A DNA stretch of 34,074 nucleotides from Haplomitrium mnioides (taxonomy: Eukaryota; Marchantiophyta; Haplomitriopsida; Calobryales): the NCBI GenBank assembly GCA_049999725.1, contig JBNGIS010011298.1, positions 1 to 34,074 of the forward strand, written 5' to 3'. The stretch's first letter is position 1, and every line of letters begins with the position of its first letter. The notes beneath the pieces are model-generated. The model was given only the letters and a program-made list of their open reading frames with translations, ran no database searches and was not told the DNA's origin. Position numbers and translations under genes: made by a program. Shown here in pieces: positions 21,784 through 32,150 of this stretch.

Positions 21784-22451
21784 ATCAAAAAAAGAACTTA
21801 CTAGATACCATGGTCGATGGCTCAACAAACCTCCAAAAGAGCATCCTCAACGATGCCAAATTGTTTCAAAGAATGCATTATTACAAAAGACAAAAAATCA
21901 AAAGTCGTGATTGCCACAAAAGAGTAAACCATATAAAAAAGTCATCCATAGAAAAGGGTTCGGAATTGTCGTGCTTGCATTCCTTAAGGTTGTAATCGTA
22001 AGTAATATCTGCAATTGCCAAAGTGAAACATCTAGGTTTCACAAATCCCTTCAACTGACAAGCATTTGCCTCCCCATGGACTTGGTAATATGCCATGTTG
22101 AGTCCATCAACGAAGGATAGTATGTCCTTGTCTTCGTCTCTTAGAACTTTATCAGTGGAAAGGGCAACAACATCATTTTGTTGCCTTGATTTCCACTCTC
22201 TAGCTTTCTGGCAATGAAGCAGAAAAGCAGCAGGGTAGGAAACAAGTGTTAGGGGTCTGGTCTTGATCTTATGGGGCTTCTTCGACCCCCAATCTTTTTT
22301 GCTCTTTGGCAGCTGCTGTCAATTTTTGGGCAAGCTGTTGTTTAAAGGTTTTGTCGCCCTACACACAACAAAAATAGAAAAAAAAAGGAGACAATTAAAA
22401 AAAAGTGTAGACTTTAAAGAGGAAGAGAATGACTTGAGAATCCAAAATAGC

Positions 22452-22848
22452 ATGGACATTGAAGTCCAAACGTGCATGGACATTGAAGTCCAGGTGCACA
22501 TGGACTTCAATGTCCGGGTACGCGGGAACTTCAATGTCCTTGAGCGCTTGGACTTCAATGCCAATGCCGCATGGTCTTCAATTTCCAAGAGCGCATGGAC
22601 TTCAATGTCCAAGCGCGCATGGACTTGCTAGTCAAAGTGCGCAAGGACTAGAAAGTCCCTTACGAGCCTGGACTAGAGAGTATATGCATGCATGGGCTTC
22701 AATGTGCATGCGTGCATGGACTTGCTAGTCAAAGCTCACAGGGACTAGAGAGTCCATACGCGCAAGGACTTAATAGTCCAAGCGCGCCAAACTAGAGAGT
22801 CTTTGCGCACACAAACTTGATAGTCCATGCACGCATGGACTCAGAATC
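22452..22848. repeat. 24-bp palindromic minisatellite, about 16 units
   Basis: Lies in the intron between pseudogene exons 22932 and 22358. Units run atggacttcaatgtccaagc plus gcgc, or with the variant core ggactagagagtcc or ggacttgatagtcc. Reading across the unit junction gives the perfect palindrome AGTCCATGCGCGCATGGACT, and the core GGACT-n4-AGTCC is itself self-complementary. Units diverge but keep the 24-bp register with few slips. Confidence 0.9.
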
Positions 22849-23441
22849 ATTTTTATTACAACAAAAGATAATTTACAAGAAATTCAATGCACCTCTAAAG
22901 AAATAAATGTACAATGGAAAAACAAACTTACCAAAAGCTTCTCAATAGTGGAGTAAAATACAGACATCTTTGACTCCTTGGTGTGGAGAGGATACTCCTC
23001 TCTTGCTTCTTCCTTGAAGCTGCAATAGACTTCGGAGCAGAAAGACTTTACCATGACTGCCAAAACTTTATGTCTCTCCAACTCGCGAGACATTTCTTCA
23101 ATTGAAAGCTCTTCGACTTCCACATGTTTCAAAACAAATATTTTAACTTCATCTGGAAGACCTTGAAGTGACCTCCAAGGTGTCCACTTCATGTCCTCCA
23201 TTCTCAGCAATCCTTTGGCCTTAGGCTTCTGGCTCTTGACCGTGTTCTTCTCCCACATTGTGAAAATGCTATGCTGTAAATCCCAGAGCTCACCACTTCA
23301 AAAAGCAAGTTGGAACCAATTGTCCTGAGAAGTGATTGTCTTCTCAAGAGTCAACTTTGGCTTTTTCTCTAGAGTCTTTAGCACCAACTCTCTTTTTATT
23401 TTCTGGCATGATACCATCCCACTCTCTGCGAACCTTTGATG

Positions 23442-23850
23442 TTAGTATTCAGCCTTTTGAATTGAGGTCATTTCTAGCTTGTATCTTTGGTCGTAATTGT
23501 CATCCATTACAAAAATACGAGCCTCTATAGGAGTCAGACCCACATACACATAACAATTGTAGAGCAATAGCGCTAGATTCTTTGCTTCATATTTGGTGAT
23601 TAAAAACTGCCTTGCGGTAGCAATGTGATTACCTCTAGCAATCTTGTATCGATACTTGTCAAGGTTCCTCAAATCGAACTCTGACGTATTCTTTAACCCG
23701 CACTTTGGGTCCACAACAACAATGAAAAAACTCTGCGCATATTTATTTGTGAGCATTCTCTGCGCAAAAAGCTCAACAAAGTCCTCATTCAACATCCTAA
23801 TCTGGAATGGCCCCCAGTTGTCCATTCCAAGTTTTGGAAGGTTCAAATTT
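23442..23850 (-). other. ParB-like domain of the pseudogene
   Basis: A continuous open stretch of 134 residues. The order PFQIRMLNEDFVELFAQRML, FIVVVDP, GNHIATARQ, VYVGLTPIEAR and MDDNYDQRYKLEM follows the ParB/Srx-fold pattern (R...l.eLa.si...G...piiV; G.hR..A; v..gl...ea.....dN). In ParB proteins the G-[EN]-[HR]-R-x-x-A loop belongs to the nucleotide-binding box; here the arginine is isoleucine. Confidence 0.65.
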
Positions 23851-24483
23851 TCCAGCCAAATTGTTATGGTTTCCTCTCGAACTCTGCACCATTGGATTGC
23901 AGATTCTTGAATTTTATTTTTATCTTCCTCTAAGGGTCAACCTGTTCTCTTTCCTAAAAAGTTCGCAACCCCTTGTGTGCGTTTGCCTTTTTGCTCTTGA
24001 TGTTGGAGCTTGCACATGCTCCGGCTCTGCTCTCTCCTTTGAGCTGCTTGGAGATGGAGAAGAAGGGGCCATAGAAGATGACCTTGATGGAGATGGGGAG
24101 GGTGCATCCTCCTTTTCAACAACTGGTGTCGGAACAAGCTTCTTCTTTGGGACTGCATGTTTCTTCTTTTTTGGAGCCTCCTCTTGCTCCATTGCCTTTC
24201 TCTTATTGGCAGCTGACAATTCTCCTATTGCTGTCGCTGACATTGTAGCCGTGCTTGGATGCGGCACTAACTGCGCAATGTGGACTCCCTACTTTGGCTT
24301 CAATAGTTTGATGTTGTTAGCCATCTTGATGAAGTCCCGCTCGACGCGCTTTGCATCTGGGTAGGCATCAACAAAGTGAACCAAGTATTGAGTGAACTGA
24401 AAAACAAAATAAAAAACATGTTAACAAAAAATCTACAAATGTTTATAAAGAGTAAAAATTTCTTAAACCTACAGTCTAAACTT

Positions 24484-24632
24484 AATGTGCGCATGGGCTC
24501 GTGAGTCTGTGCACACATGGACTCCGTAGCCCATGCGCTTTTGGACTAGGGAGTCCAAGAGCACATGAACTCCGGAGTTTATGCGCACATGGACTCACGA
24601 GCCTATGCGCGCATTAAGTTGTGAGTCATTAG
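24484..24632. repeat. Second array of the 24-bp palindromic minisatellite, about 6 units
   Basis: Lies in the preceding intron of the same pseudogene (between 24671 and 24396). Units such as atggactccgtagcccatgc, ttggactagggagtccaaga and atggactcacgagcctatgc keep the 24-bp register and the same alternation of ggactNNNNagtcc and atgcgcgcat as the larger array 1.6 kb away. Confidence 0.85.
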
Positions 24633-24790
24633 AAAAAGGAATGAAATGAAAAATGAGTTTCAGATCTTACCTTGCCATCATCCTTGGCCGACTGTAGATG
24701 TTTGGTGAAGATGTCCCTCTGGTTCATCTCCGAAAAGCAAAATCGTTTTTGAGAGACCTTCTACAGGGTGATGCTGTCCTGTGATTGCAC

Positions 24791-25112
24791 AAGCTGCCCA
24801 ATGTGGGCTCGCTGCCCCTCTCTCTAATCAACGTGATTTGGACCAAAAGACCCAAGTAAAAATTTTCACTTTCATTAGCAAAAAGGTAAAGGTGTTGATC
24901 TATGTCTTTCATAGATCCACAATTCAAAAACCAATCCTAGTCTAAGCCAAGCCAAGCAGCCCAATGTAGGCTCATTTCCCCTCTTTAATCATCGTAATTT
25001 GGACCAAAAGGCCCAAGTTAAAATTTTCACTTTCATTAGCAAAAAGATAAAGATGTTGATCTATGTCTTTCATAGATCCACAATTCAAAAGCCAATCCTA
25101 GTCTAATTTTTT
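24791..25112 (-). repeat. ~164-bp tandem duplication inside pseudogene exon 1
   Basis: Copies start near 24791 and 24955 and share gcccaatgtNggctc, atttggaccaaaag, ttttcactttcattagcaaa and atgtctttcatagatccac. The duplicated protein piece begins CGSMKDIDQHLYLFANESEN. The duplication itself or later mutation introduces a stop and a frame change. Confidence 0.9.
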
Positions 25113-25193
25113 TGGCTCTAGAACCTTGAGAACATCCAAATACCTATAAGGCTTTGGTTGAGCAGGTTTGGAAACATTGACATGTGATGCCAT

Positions 25194-25593
25194 TTTCCCG
25201 AAAGTGAAAATAGGTAGAATTTGAGGTTAAGAATTTGGTAAACAAAAGTTCACAAAAACAAATGGGTTGAAAATGGCAAAATAAGAAGAAAATGCAAAAA
25301 CAACGATAAAAAGAAAACAAAACCAAAAAGTGAACTCGCGACAATGGCAAGAAACTTTCCATTGTCGCTCTTTTTATACCTAAATTTCAAAAAATGTCTT
25401 TTCTCGCCAAAAAAATGATTCGCAGAGCTCTTGACATGTAGGTTCGTGCGGTGCAAAAAACAAAAAGTTAGTATATAAAACATCACTCGTTTTCATTTTT
25501 TCAATTTCTTTTTTCATTTTCTTCATATAAAGTTGATAATTTTGTCATTTTGCAAAATTCTCTATAAAAACACTTATTTTAGGTAGGTTGTAA
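25194..25593. other. AT-rich spacer upstream of the pseudogene
   Basis: No gene seen. Contains ctcgcgacaatggcaag...ttccattgtcgc near 25336-25370, a short imperfect inverted repeat. This would be the promoter side of the ParB-methyltransferase gene, but no convincing promoter element can be named. Confidence 0.4.
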
Positions 25594-25794
25594 GAGGTTG
25601 ACAAAGGTTAGAATTCCAAGATTCATCTTCACAGAAAAGTTACTTTTGACCGGCAGCTAGAGACTTGTTCAAATCGCAATTCTTTGGAGTTGAGCGATGG
25701 ACTACCAAAAGTGTCAAGTGTGATGGTGAGTATATTGGGGAAAAAGATGGCTTCTATTGAATCAGATATCTCCACCCAAGAAGATCGAGAACAT

Positions 25795-25973
25795 GAACCC
25801 TATGGCATATAGGATCATGGATTGAAAATTATACGCACATAGGGTCAATGAGTGAACCCAATGTGCGTATATAATTAAGGAGTGAACAACTTACGCACAA
25901 AGGATCAAATAAGGAACCCAGTGCTCGCAAAAAATTGAAGACACAACCTTCTACACGCACAAGATCCTTGTTG
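25795..25973 (+). repeat. 30-bp minisatellite in copy 1 (6 units)
   Basis: Six units, the first 29 bp and the rest 30 bp, begin gaaccc/gaacaa/caacct and contain tatgcgcacatagg-like near-palindromes. The one-base loss in unit 1 shifts the reading frame relative to copy 2. Confidence 0.85.
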
Positions 25974-27479
25974 CCGGTGAAGCGGTCAAAGTTGAATCTT
26001 TCTTTTGACTACTCCAATGGATCAACAGAAAGATGTTCAACTTAGAATTTCTAGATGATTGTGGACCTTTCTTCGTCCTCTTCTGAAGGAGACCTTGATA
26101 TTCATGATCAAAGTGTGTTTGTCCAAAACATAAAAAGCATATAATCATTGGATGATTTTAATTTTGGAGATGAATCGCTGTCTCCGATAGCACCACTCAA
26201 ACAACGAGTGATTTCAATTCAAGTTGGACCTCGCAATGAGATTGGGAAATCTAAAAAAACTGAATTCTTTTAGAGGAGTATGAATTTAGACGACAATTTG
26301 AGAAATGATTCTAGCAAAGAGTCTCAATCAATTAATATTTCATTGGAGTTATTGCCAAAGACACCGATTATATTACAAAAATCATTTCTTAATGTTCGAG
26401 ATATTGATCAAGATTTTGTTTTGGAATGGTACATCTCTCCCAATCCTCAAGAAGTACATTATCATTCGAAAACTTTTTGCTAAGAAACAAATAGTGTTTA
26501 TGATGATGATCAAGATCTTCAAGACGATGAATTATCTCATATGGCTGGATTCGCCTACAGACCGAATCGACCAACACAACATAAGAATTCTTTGTTTGGG
26601 CCAAAACCCAAACAAGTAAACACCTTATGTGAAAACTCTTTGTGGAAAGTCCATCTTGACAAGAGATTTGTGAAGAAAAAGCTGGATCCAATGTCAATTT
26701 CTAAATTGAAGAAAACTTCATGTTGTCGAAATAATTGCTTGTCGTTGTGCAAGACAAATTTTTTGAAAACTGTGAGAAAAACGTATTTTCAACAAAGCAT
26801 GAAGAATCGAGATATCACACTACAATAGGGAATACCAAGAAAAGACTTTGATGTTGACAATTGGTTTACTCTGCGTAGAGGTACCATTGTTTGTAGAAGA
26901 GCCTTCAAATTAATATTATCAATAGGGAATAATAGAATCCAAATAATTCAAAATCTTAAAAACGTAGATCCTAGAGGCATTTTGGAAAAAGAGAATTATC
27001 TACTAAAGGAGTTTTTGTGCGTGAGTGGATGGAAAGTTTTTTCCAGGGACATTGCAAGACAATGCCCACTCACGAAGTTTATAACTTGCTCGATAATTTT
27101 ACAAATGGGAAGTTTATGACTACTACACAACTTATTTGAAAGAGAAAGATCCTCATTGTATTCTTAGTTTCTCAAGTTTTACAAAACATTGGAGAGCTTA
27201 TTTTCCAAATGTAAAAATTCCAAAACGCAATAGATTTGTTGTTTGTGAAACATGTGAAGAAATAAATTTATTGCGAGAAAAATATGTCTTGGAGTCCAAT
27301 AAAGGTAACAAATTTCTTCTCTTTTGAAACATTTGGTTAATCCATGCTCTTTTTTCTAAACTCAAAGCTTAGTTCTAGAGATGTTATGTTTTCTCAACTT
27401 AGTACCAAAAGATATTTTTTTTGTTAAATTGTTCAACAAACAAGATTTTAGTCGAATAGTTCTTAGCAACTTGAGTTGT

Positions 27480-27835
27480 GAGAGGAGAGTCTATGCTTGC
27501 ATAGGGTCTATTGTTTTTAGTTTGAATCCAAACCTTGTCTATAGTTGAATAAATCAAAGAAATGAATCTGATTCTTAGTGGTAACCTTAGTCTTGCAACA
27601 AGTTTTGCTTTTGTTTCTTTAAATCAATAGCTCTTTGCAAGAAAAACAATAACAAGAACCGTTTTTGTTGTTTGCAAATCGTATGCGCACATAGGATTTG
27701 TTCTTGTTTCTCTTGAAACCAGTTGCAACAATAGTCAAACAAACCATGATATTGGTGTTGTTGCCTTGGTCTTATATGTGCACACGATTAGTTGTTGTCT
27801 CCACTCATCTTATGTATACATAAGATGTGTTCTAG
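27480..27835. repeat. Dispersed near-palindromes in the copy 1 intron
   Basis: Includes cttatgtatacataag (27807-27824 region, a perfect 16-bp palindrome), ctatgcttgcatag, tatgcgcacata and tatgtgcaca. Unlike the tandem arrays these are spaced irregularly through the intron. Confidence 0.6.
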
Positions 27836-29440
27836 TTTTTTTTTTATCTTTTGCGAACAAAGAGTCCAAGATACCTTTAAAACTATAGTTCCAATTTGTG
27901 ACTCTTTGCTAGCAAATCTTGTTTTTCTCCTTTTAAAACTTTTGTTTATTTTAAGTCAAATTGATTTTCTTTTATTTAAATTACCTAAAGTTTATTTTTA
28001 ATCTTTTACAAAATTTTCACTTCTACCATCGTTTAAGATGTTTTGAATATTTTTAGCATCCGAGGTTGTCTTTTGAGGTTCCAAACATTGACATATGATT
28101 TACTAAACTCTTTTATGTCTTTCGTGCTTTGTGATGATGTAGTCAAATATAATCGCCAATTGTTTTTTCATCGTGACTAACAAATGAAAGAAATAACAAA
28201 ACTTGCAAACCATCGAAGAAAATGTTATGTTGATGGTCAAAAGTAATTGGGAATTGTCATTGATAGAATGGATCAGAAGAAAACTACTATTGGTCTTTGC
28301 CACCGAAAAACATTGATAAAGATTGTTTGGTGGGTGTGCATGTTGTTGGTACCTTAATATTCAATCATGCTCTTTCTTCGAGGGTCTTTTTAATGTATGG
28401 AAACTTGAGAAGTGATTCTAATTTGAAAGTTAGTGTGCTCAAAAAAATATTATGTGACTTTGAAGGGCTGCCGCCTCCAACTTTGTATCTTCAGTTGGAC
28501 AACATGACACGAGAGAATAAGAATTCTATCTTATTTGGATATCTTAGTCTCTTTATTGGCAAGAATGTTTTTCAAAAAATCAAGGTGGGATTTCTCATAG
28601 TTGGCCATACTCATGATCAAATCAATCAAATGTTAAGCTGACTCTCGAAACATTTAAAACATGTCAAAGCTTTTAGGATTATGAGTCTTAGCGGTGTACT
28701 TCAATTATCTTATAATCCTAAACCTCAAGTAACTCTTTTGTTTGAAACTTAGGATTTCAAAATGTTTCTACAACAATTTCCCTCTCTGGTTCAAAGGATA
28801 CATGATATTACCTTTAATCAACAATTCAAGTTCCAGCTTAATGATTCCAATACAAAGATTTGGAGCAAACAATTTTCAATAGATGAATTTTGGTTATCTT
28901 CGAATGGTATTTGTCAACTCAAGTGCCTACCTGAAGTGGGCAGAGAAACGTTAAGTTCAATGTTGATTCCTCTCAAGGCATATTCTGAAATCAAACAATC
29001 TCAAAAGTAAGAAAGAGAAGTTGATGCGGAGAAAGTGGTCTTTGCAATAAAAGACAACATAAGTGAGAATTGCTACAAGTTCTTTGCAAATTCTGATATT
29101 CAATGGTGGAATGACTTTTTTCTTGCCTAACAAGAGATTGGGGTCTACATCTTTGAAAAAAAAAGACAAGGACTTGAAGTAGAATTTACCTTTCCACCTT
29201 CACAACCATCAAACACTTGTAATGATTCTCAAAATGTTCATCTAGGTTCTCAGCTTGATGCTCAACAGACAGAAGAAGATACTCCAATACAACAAATACT
29301 TTCTACATGTCAAGCAATCTATGGTGGAGCATCTAGGCCGCGAGAAAGGACTCTTTTGCACACCACTCAATATAGGCACAAATTTGACAATCTACATGAG
29401 ATGAAAGCTAGAATGTTTATTTGTGTTGTTGCAATGCAAT

Positions 29441-29884
29441 ACAGTAACCTTAAACTCTTCTAACAAGAACTAAATTAGGAAACAACACACTTACATTTTG
29501 GATAATAAAATATTTTACAAACCAAATGAGAATATTAACTAAAGATTTCAAGCTTCATTTAGAGATAATAACATTCAACTTGGAATGATTTACAGTAAAA
29601 TATTCAAGGTGGCAGATAAATTCAACAAATCCCTTCATAACATTCTCACGTACTTTATAAAATAATAATCTTAAATTACAATATAATTGAAAGTACACAA
29701 TATACAATAAAATTCTTAAATTACTTTAGTCACTCGTCTCGACTTCTTCAAATTCAGCTTCAAGATTCATCAAGATTTACTTGATCTCTCTCAGTGTTAA
29801 TGACAGTGATTGAATCTCTTTCAAACATATCACGATTGATTGTTTTTTTTGTCTTTTGTTCTCAAATAAATTTGATTTAATGGT
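29441..29884. other. AT-rich spacer between the two DUF7869 copies
   Basis: Nothing recognised. Copy 1 loses homology to copy 2 at about 29440, inside the region where copy 2 goes on to encode its C-terminus, so copy 1 is 3'-truncated. No terminal inverted repeat or target-site duplication could be seen by eye. Confidence 0.5.
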
Positions 29885-31809
29885 AGCTAGAGTGGTTTTC
29901 TTCAATTGGTTTTTTGTATAAGAAGAAAATCAAAAGACAGAATCGTGATTTGTGTCACATCCAGTACATCAATAAGTAACTTGGATCTGTGTTTCCCTTT
30001 TGTTGCTGCTAATTTTTCTAGGAAGTGTTGTATAGAAAATGCATCCTTATCCTCACAAGCAAACCATTGAACACATACTCGTTTTCGGTTTGGAGGTTCT
30101 TCCTCATCAAATAACAAAACTTTGAGAACTTTGGCAACCCAAAACGATCTGCCTTTTGGATCCAGAGATGCAACAACACAAGTAAACATTCTAGCTTTCA
30201 CTTCATGTAGATTGCCAAATTTGTGTCCATATCGAGTGTTGTGCGAAAGAGTCCTTTCTCACAACCTAGGTGCTTCATCATAGATTGCTCGACATGTAGA
30301 AAGTATTTGATGTACTAGAGTATCTTCTTCTGCTTGTTGAGTATCAAATTGAGAATTTATACGAACATTTTGAGAATCATAACAAATGTTTGTCGGTTGT
30401 GAAGGTGGAAAGGTGAATTCTACTTCGAGTCCTCGTTTTTTTTAAAGGATATAGGATGCAATCTATTGTTGGGCAAGAAAATAGTCATTCCACCATTGAA
30501 TATCAAAACCTGTAAAGAACTTGTAGCAGTTCTCACTTATATTGTCTCTTATTGCAAAGACCACTTTCTCGTTATCAACTTCTCTTTCTTCATTGTGAGA
30601 TCGTTTGACTTCAGAATATGCCTTAAATCCAAATGAACATTGAACTCAAAGTTTCTTTGCCCACTTCAAGTAGATACTTGAGTTGACAAATACCATCCGG
30701 AGTTAACCAAAATTCATCTGTTGAAAATTGTTTGCTCCAAATCTTTGCTTTGGAGTTATTCAATTGGAACTTGAATTGTTAATTAAAGGTAACATCATGC
30801 ATCATTTGAACCAAAGAGGGATGTTGTTGCAAAAATATTTTGAAATCCCAAGTTTCCAACAAAAGAATTACTTAAGGTTTAGAATTATACGATAATTGTA
30901 GAGCCTTACTAAGACTTGTAATCGTGAAAGCTTTGACACATTTCAAACATTCGAGAATCGGCTGAACATTGATCAATTTGATCATGAGTATGGCCAACCA
31001 TGAGAAATCCCATCTTGATTTTTCGAAAAACATTCTTGGCAATAAGGAGGCTAAGATATCCAAATATGATAGAATTCTCATTCTCTCGTATCGTGTTGTC
31101 CAATTGAAGATACAAAGTTGAAGGCAATGGCCCTTCAAAGGCACATAACATTTTATTGAGCACAGTAACTCTCAAATTAGAATTGCTTCTTAAGTTTCTA
31201 TAGGTTAAGAAGACCCTTGAAGAAAGAGCATGATTGAATATTAAGGCATCAACAACATGCACACCCACCAAGCAATCTTTATCAATGTTTTCTGGTGGCA
31301 AAAACCAATGTGGAATAGCAGTTTTCTTCTGATCCATTCCATCAATGACAATTCCCACATACTTTTGACCATCGGCATAACATTTTCTTCGATGGTTTGC
31401 AAGTTTTGTTCTTTTTTTCATTTGTTGGTCATGATGAAGAAACAGTTGGTGATTAAATTTGACTGCATCATCACAAAGCACAAAAGACATTAAAGTAGTT
31501 CAATAAAACATATTTCGATGTTTCAAACTTCAAAAAACAACCTTAGATGCTAGAAATATTCAATTCATCTTAAGAAAATGTTTGGATTGGTAAAAGTAAA
31601 AATTTATAAAAATATTAAAAATAAGTTTAGGTAATTTAAATAAAGGAGAATTTGAATAACATTCACAATACGTACTTGTGGTTGACTTGAAATAAACAAA
31701 AGTTTTGAAAGAAGAAAAACACGATTTGCTAACAAAGTGTCACAAATTGGAACTTCAATTTCAAAGGCAACTTGGACTCTTTGTTTGCAAAGGATTAAGG
31801 AAACCAGAA

Positions 31810-32150
31810 CAGATCCTATGCGTGCATAGGATCAGTGGAGACAACAACTAATTGTATGCATGCATAGGAACAAAAGCAACAACAACGATATCCTAGCTTG
31901 TGTTGACTGTTGTCGCAACTGGTTTTAAGAGAAACAAGAACAAAACCTATGCACGTATAGGATTTGAAAACAACACAAATGATTCTTGTTATTGTTTATC
32001 TAGCAAAGGGCTCTTAATTCAAAGCAACCAAAGAAAAACTTGTTGTAAGGCTAAGGTCACCACCAACAATCAAACGCATTTCCTTGCTTTATTCGACTGT
32101 AGACAAGGTTTGGATTCAAACTAAAAATAACAGACCCTATGCGAGCATGA
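31810..32150. repeat. Dispersed near-palindromes in the copy 2 intron
   Basis: Includes gatcctatgcgtgcatagga followed by tc (palindromic except at the centre), gtatgcatgcatagg, cctatgcacgtatagg and ccctatgcgagcat. Several lie at positions corresponding to those in copy 1, so they predate the separation of the copies. Confidence 0.6.

Larger units (their letters stand above)
20939..25193 (-). pseudogene. Broken gene: ParB-like domain plus N6/N4 DNA methyltransferase
   Basis: Exons on the minus strand by splice consensus: 25193-24671, 24396-22932, 22358-21802 and about 21572-20939. Order of domains: N-terminus MASHVNVSKPAQPKPYRYLD; a lysine- and serine-rich linker (APKKKKHAVPKKKL); a ParB-like domain at about 23850-23442 (DNWGPFQIRMLNEDFVELFA, FIVVVDPK, ARGNHIATARQFLITKYE, VYVGLTPIEARI); then a beta-class methyltransferase with motif IV as DITY (22009-21998, normally DPPY) and motif I as DWILDLCFGFGTYF (normally D-P-F-x-G-S-G-T) after a YQKSLALYNFFIDHL helix, and CIAMEYDRRQ. 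The probable C-terminus is acidic (DETTLHEEDRAVAS). At least five in-frame stops and several frameshifts interrupt it. This pairing is typical of phage and bacterial mobile DNA methylases; the introns and linker show it has long been in a eukaryotic genome. Confidence 0.75.
25594..29440 (+). mobile_element. DUF7869-type transposon-like gene, copy 1 (degenerate)
   Basis: Plus-strand copy. In order: N-terminal MASIESD and a 30-bp repeat region (25795-25973); a polar region (SKESQSINISLELLPKTP); DPMSISKLKKTSCC; DVDNWFTLRRGTIVCRRAFK; the conserved block FTKHWRAYFPNVKIPKRNRF-VVCETCEE at about 27177-27260; an intron-like gap (27328-28100); then the core MDQKKT, DCLVGVHVVGTLIFNHALSS, LYLQLDN at 28483-28503 and VGHTHDQINQ near 28600-28629. 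Asp-Gln, Asp-Asn and His-Thr-His-Asp are the family's conserved polar motifs, consistent with an RNase-H-like transposase, though function is not established. A short deletion after MDQKKTTI shifts the frame, and there are several stops. Homology to copy 2 ends at about 29440. Confidence 0.75.

Noticed and set aside
22459-22728. 89-residue repetitive open frame over the 24-bp array
   Set aside because: Any multiple-of-three minisatellite lacking stops gives such a frame; the array sits in an intron of the minus-strand pseudogene.
22452-22848. CRISPR-like appearance of regularly spaced palindromes
   Set aside because: There are no unique spacers; units are contiguous diverged 24-bp repeats, and the context is a eukaryotic intron.
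23807-24364. 185-residue plus-strand open frame
   Set aside because: It is the complement of the lysine/serine-rich linker of the ParB-methyltransferase pseudogene; hydrophobic low-complexity content is explained by the opposite strand.
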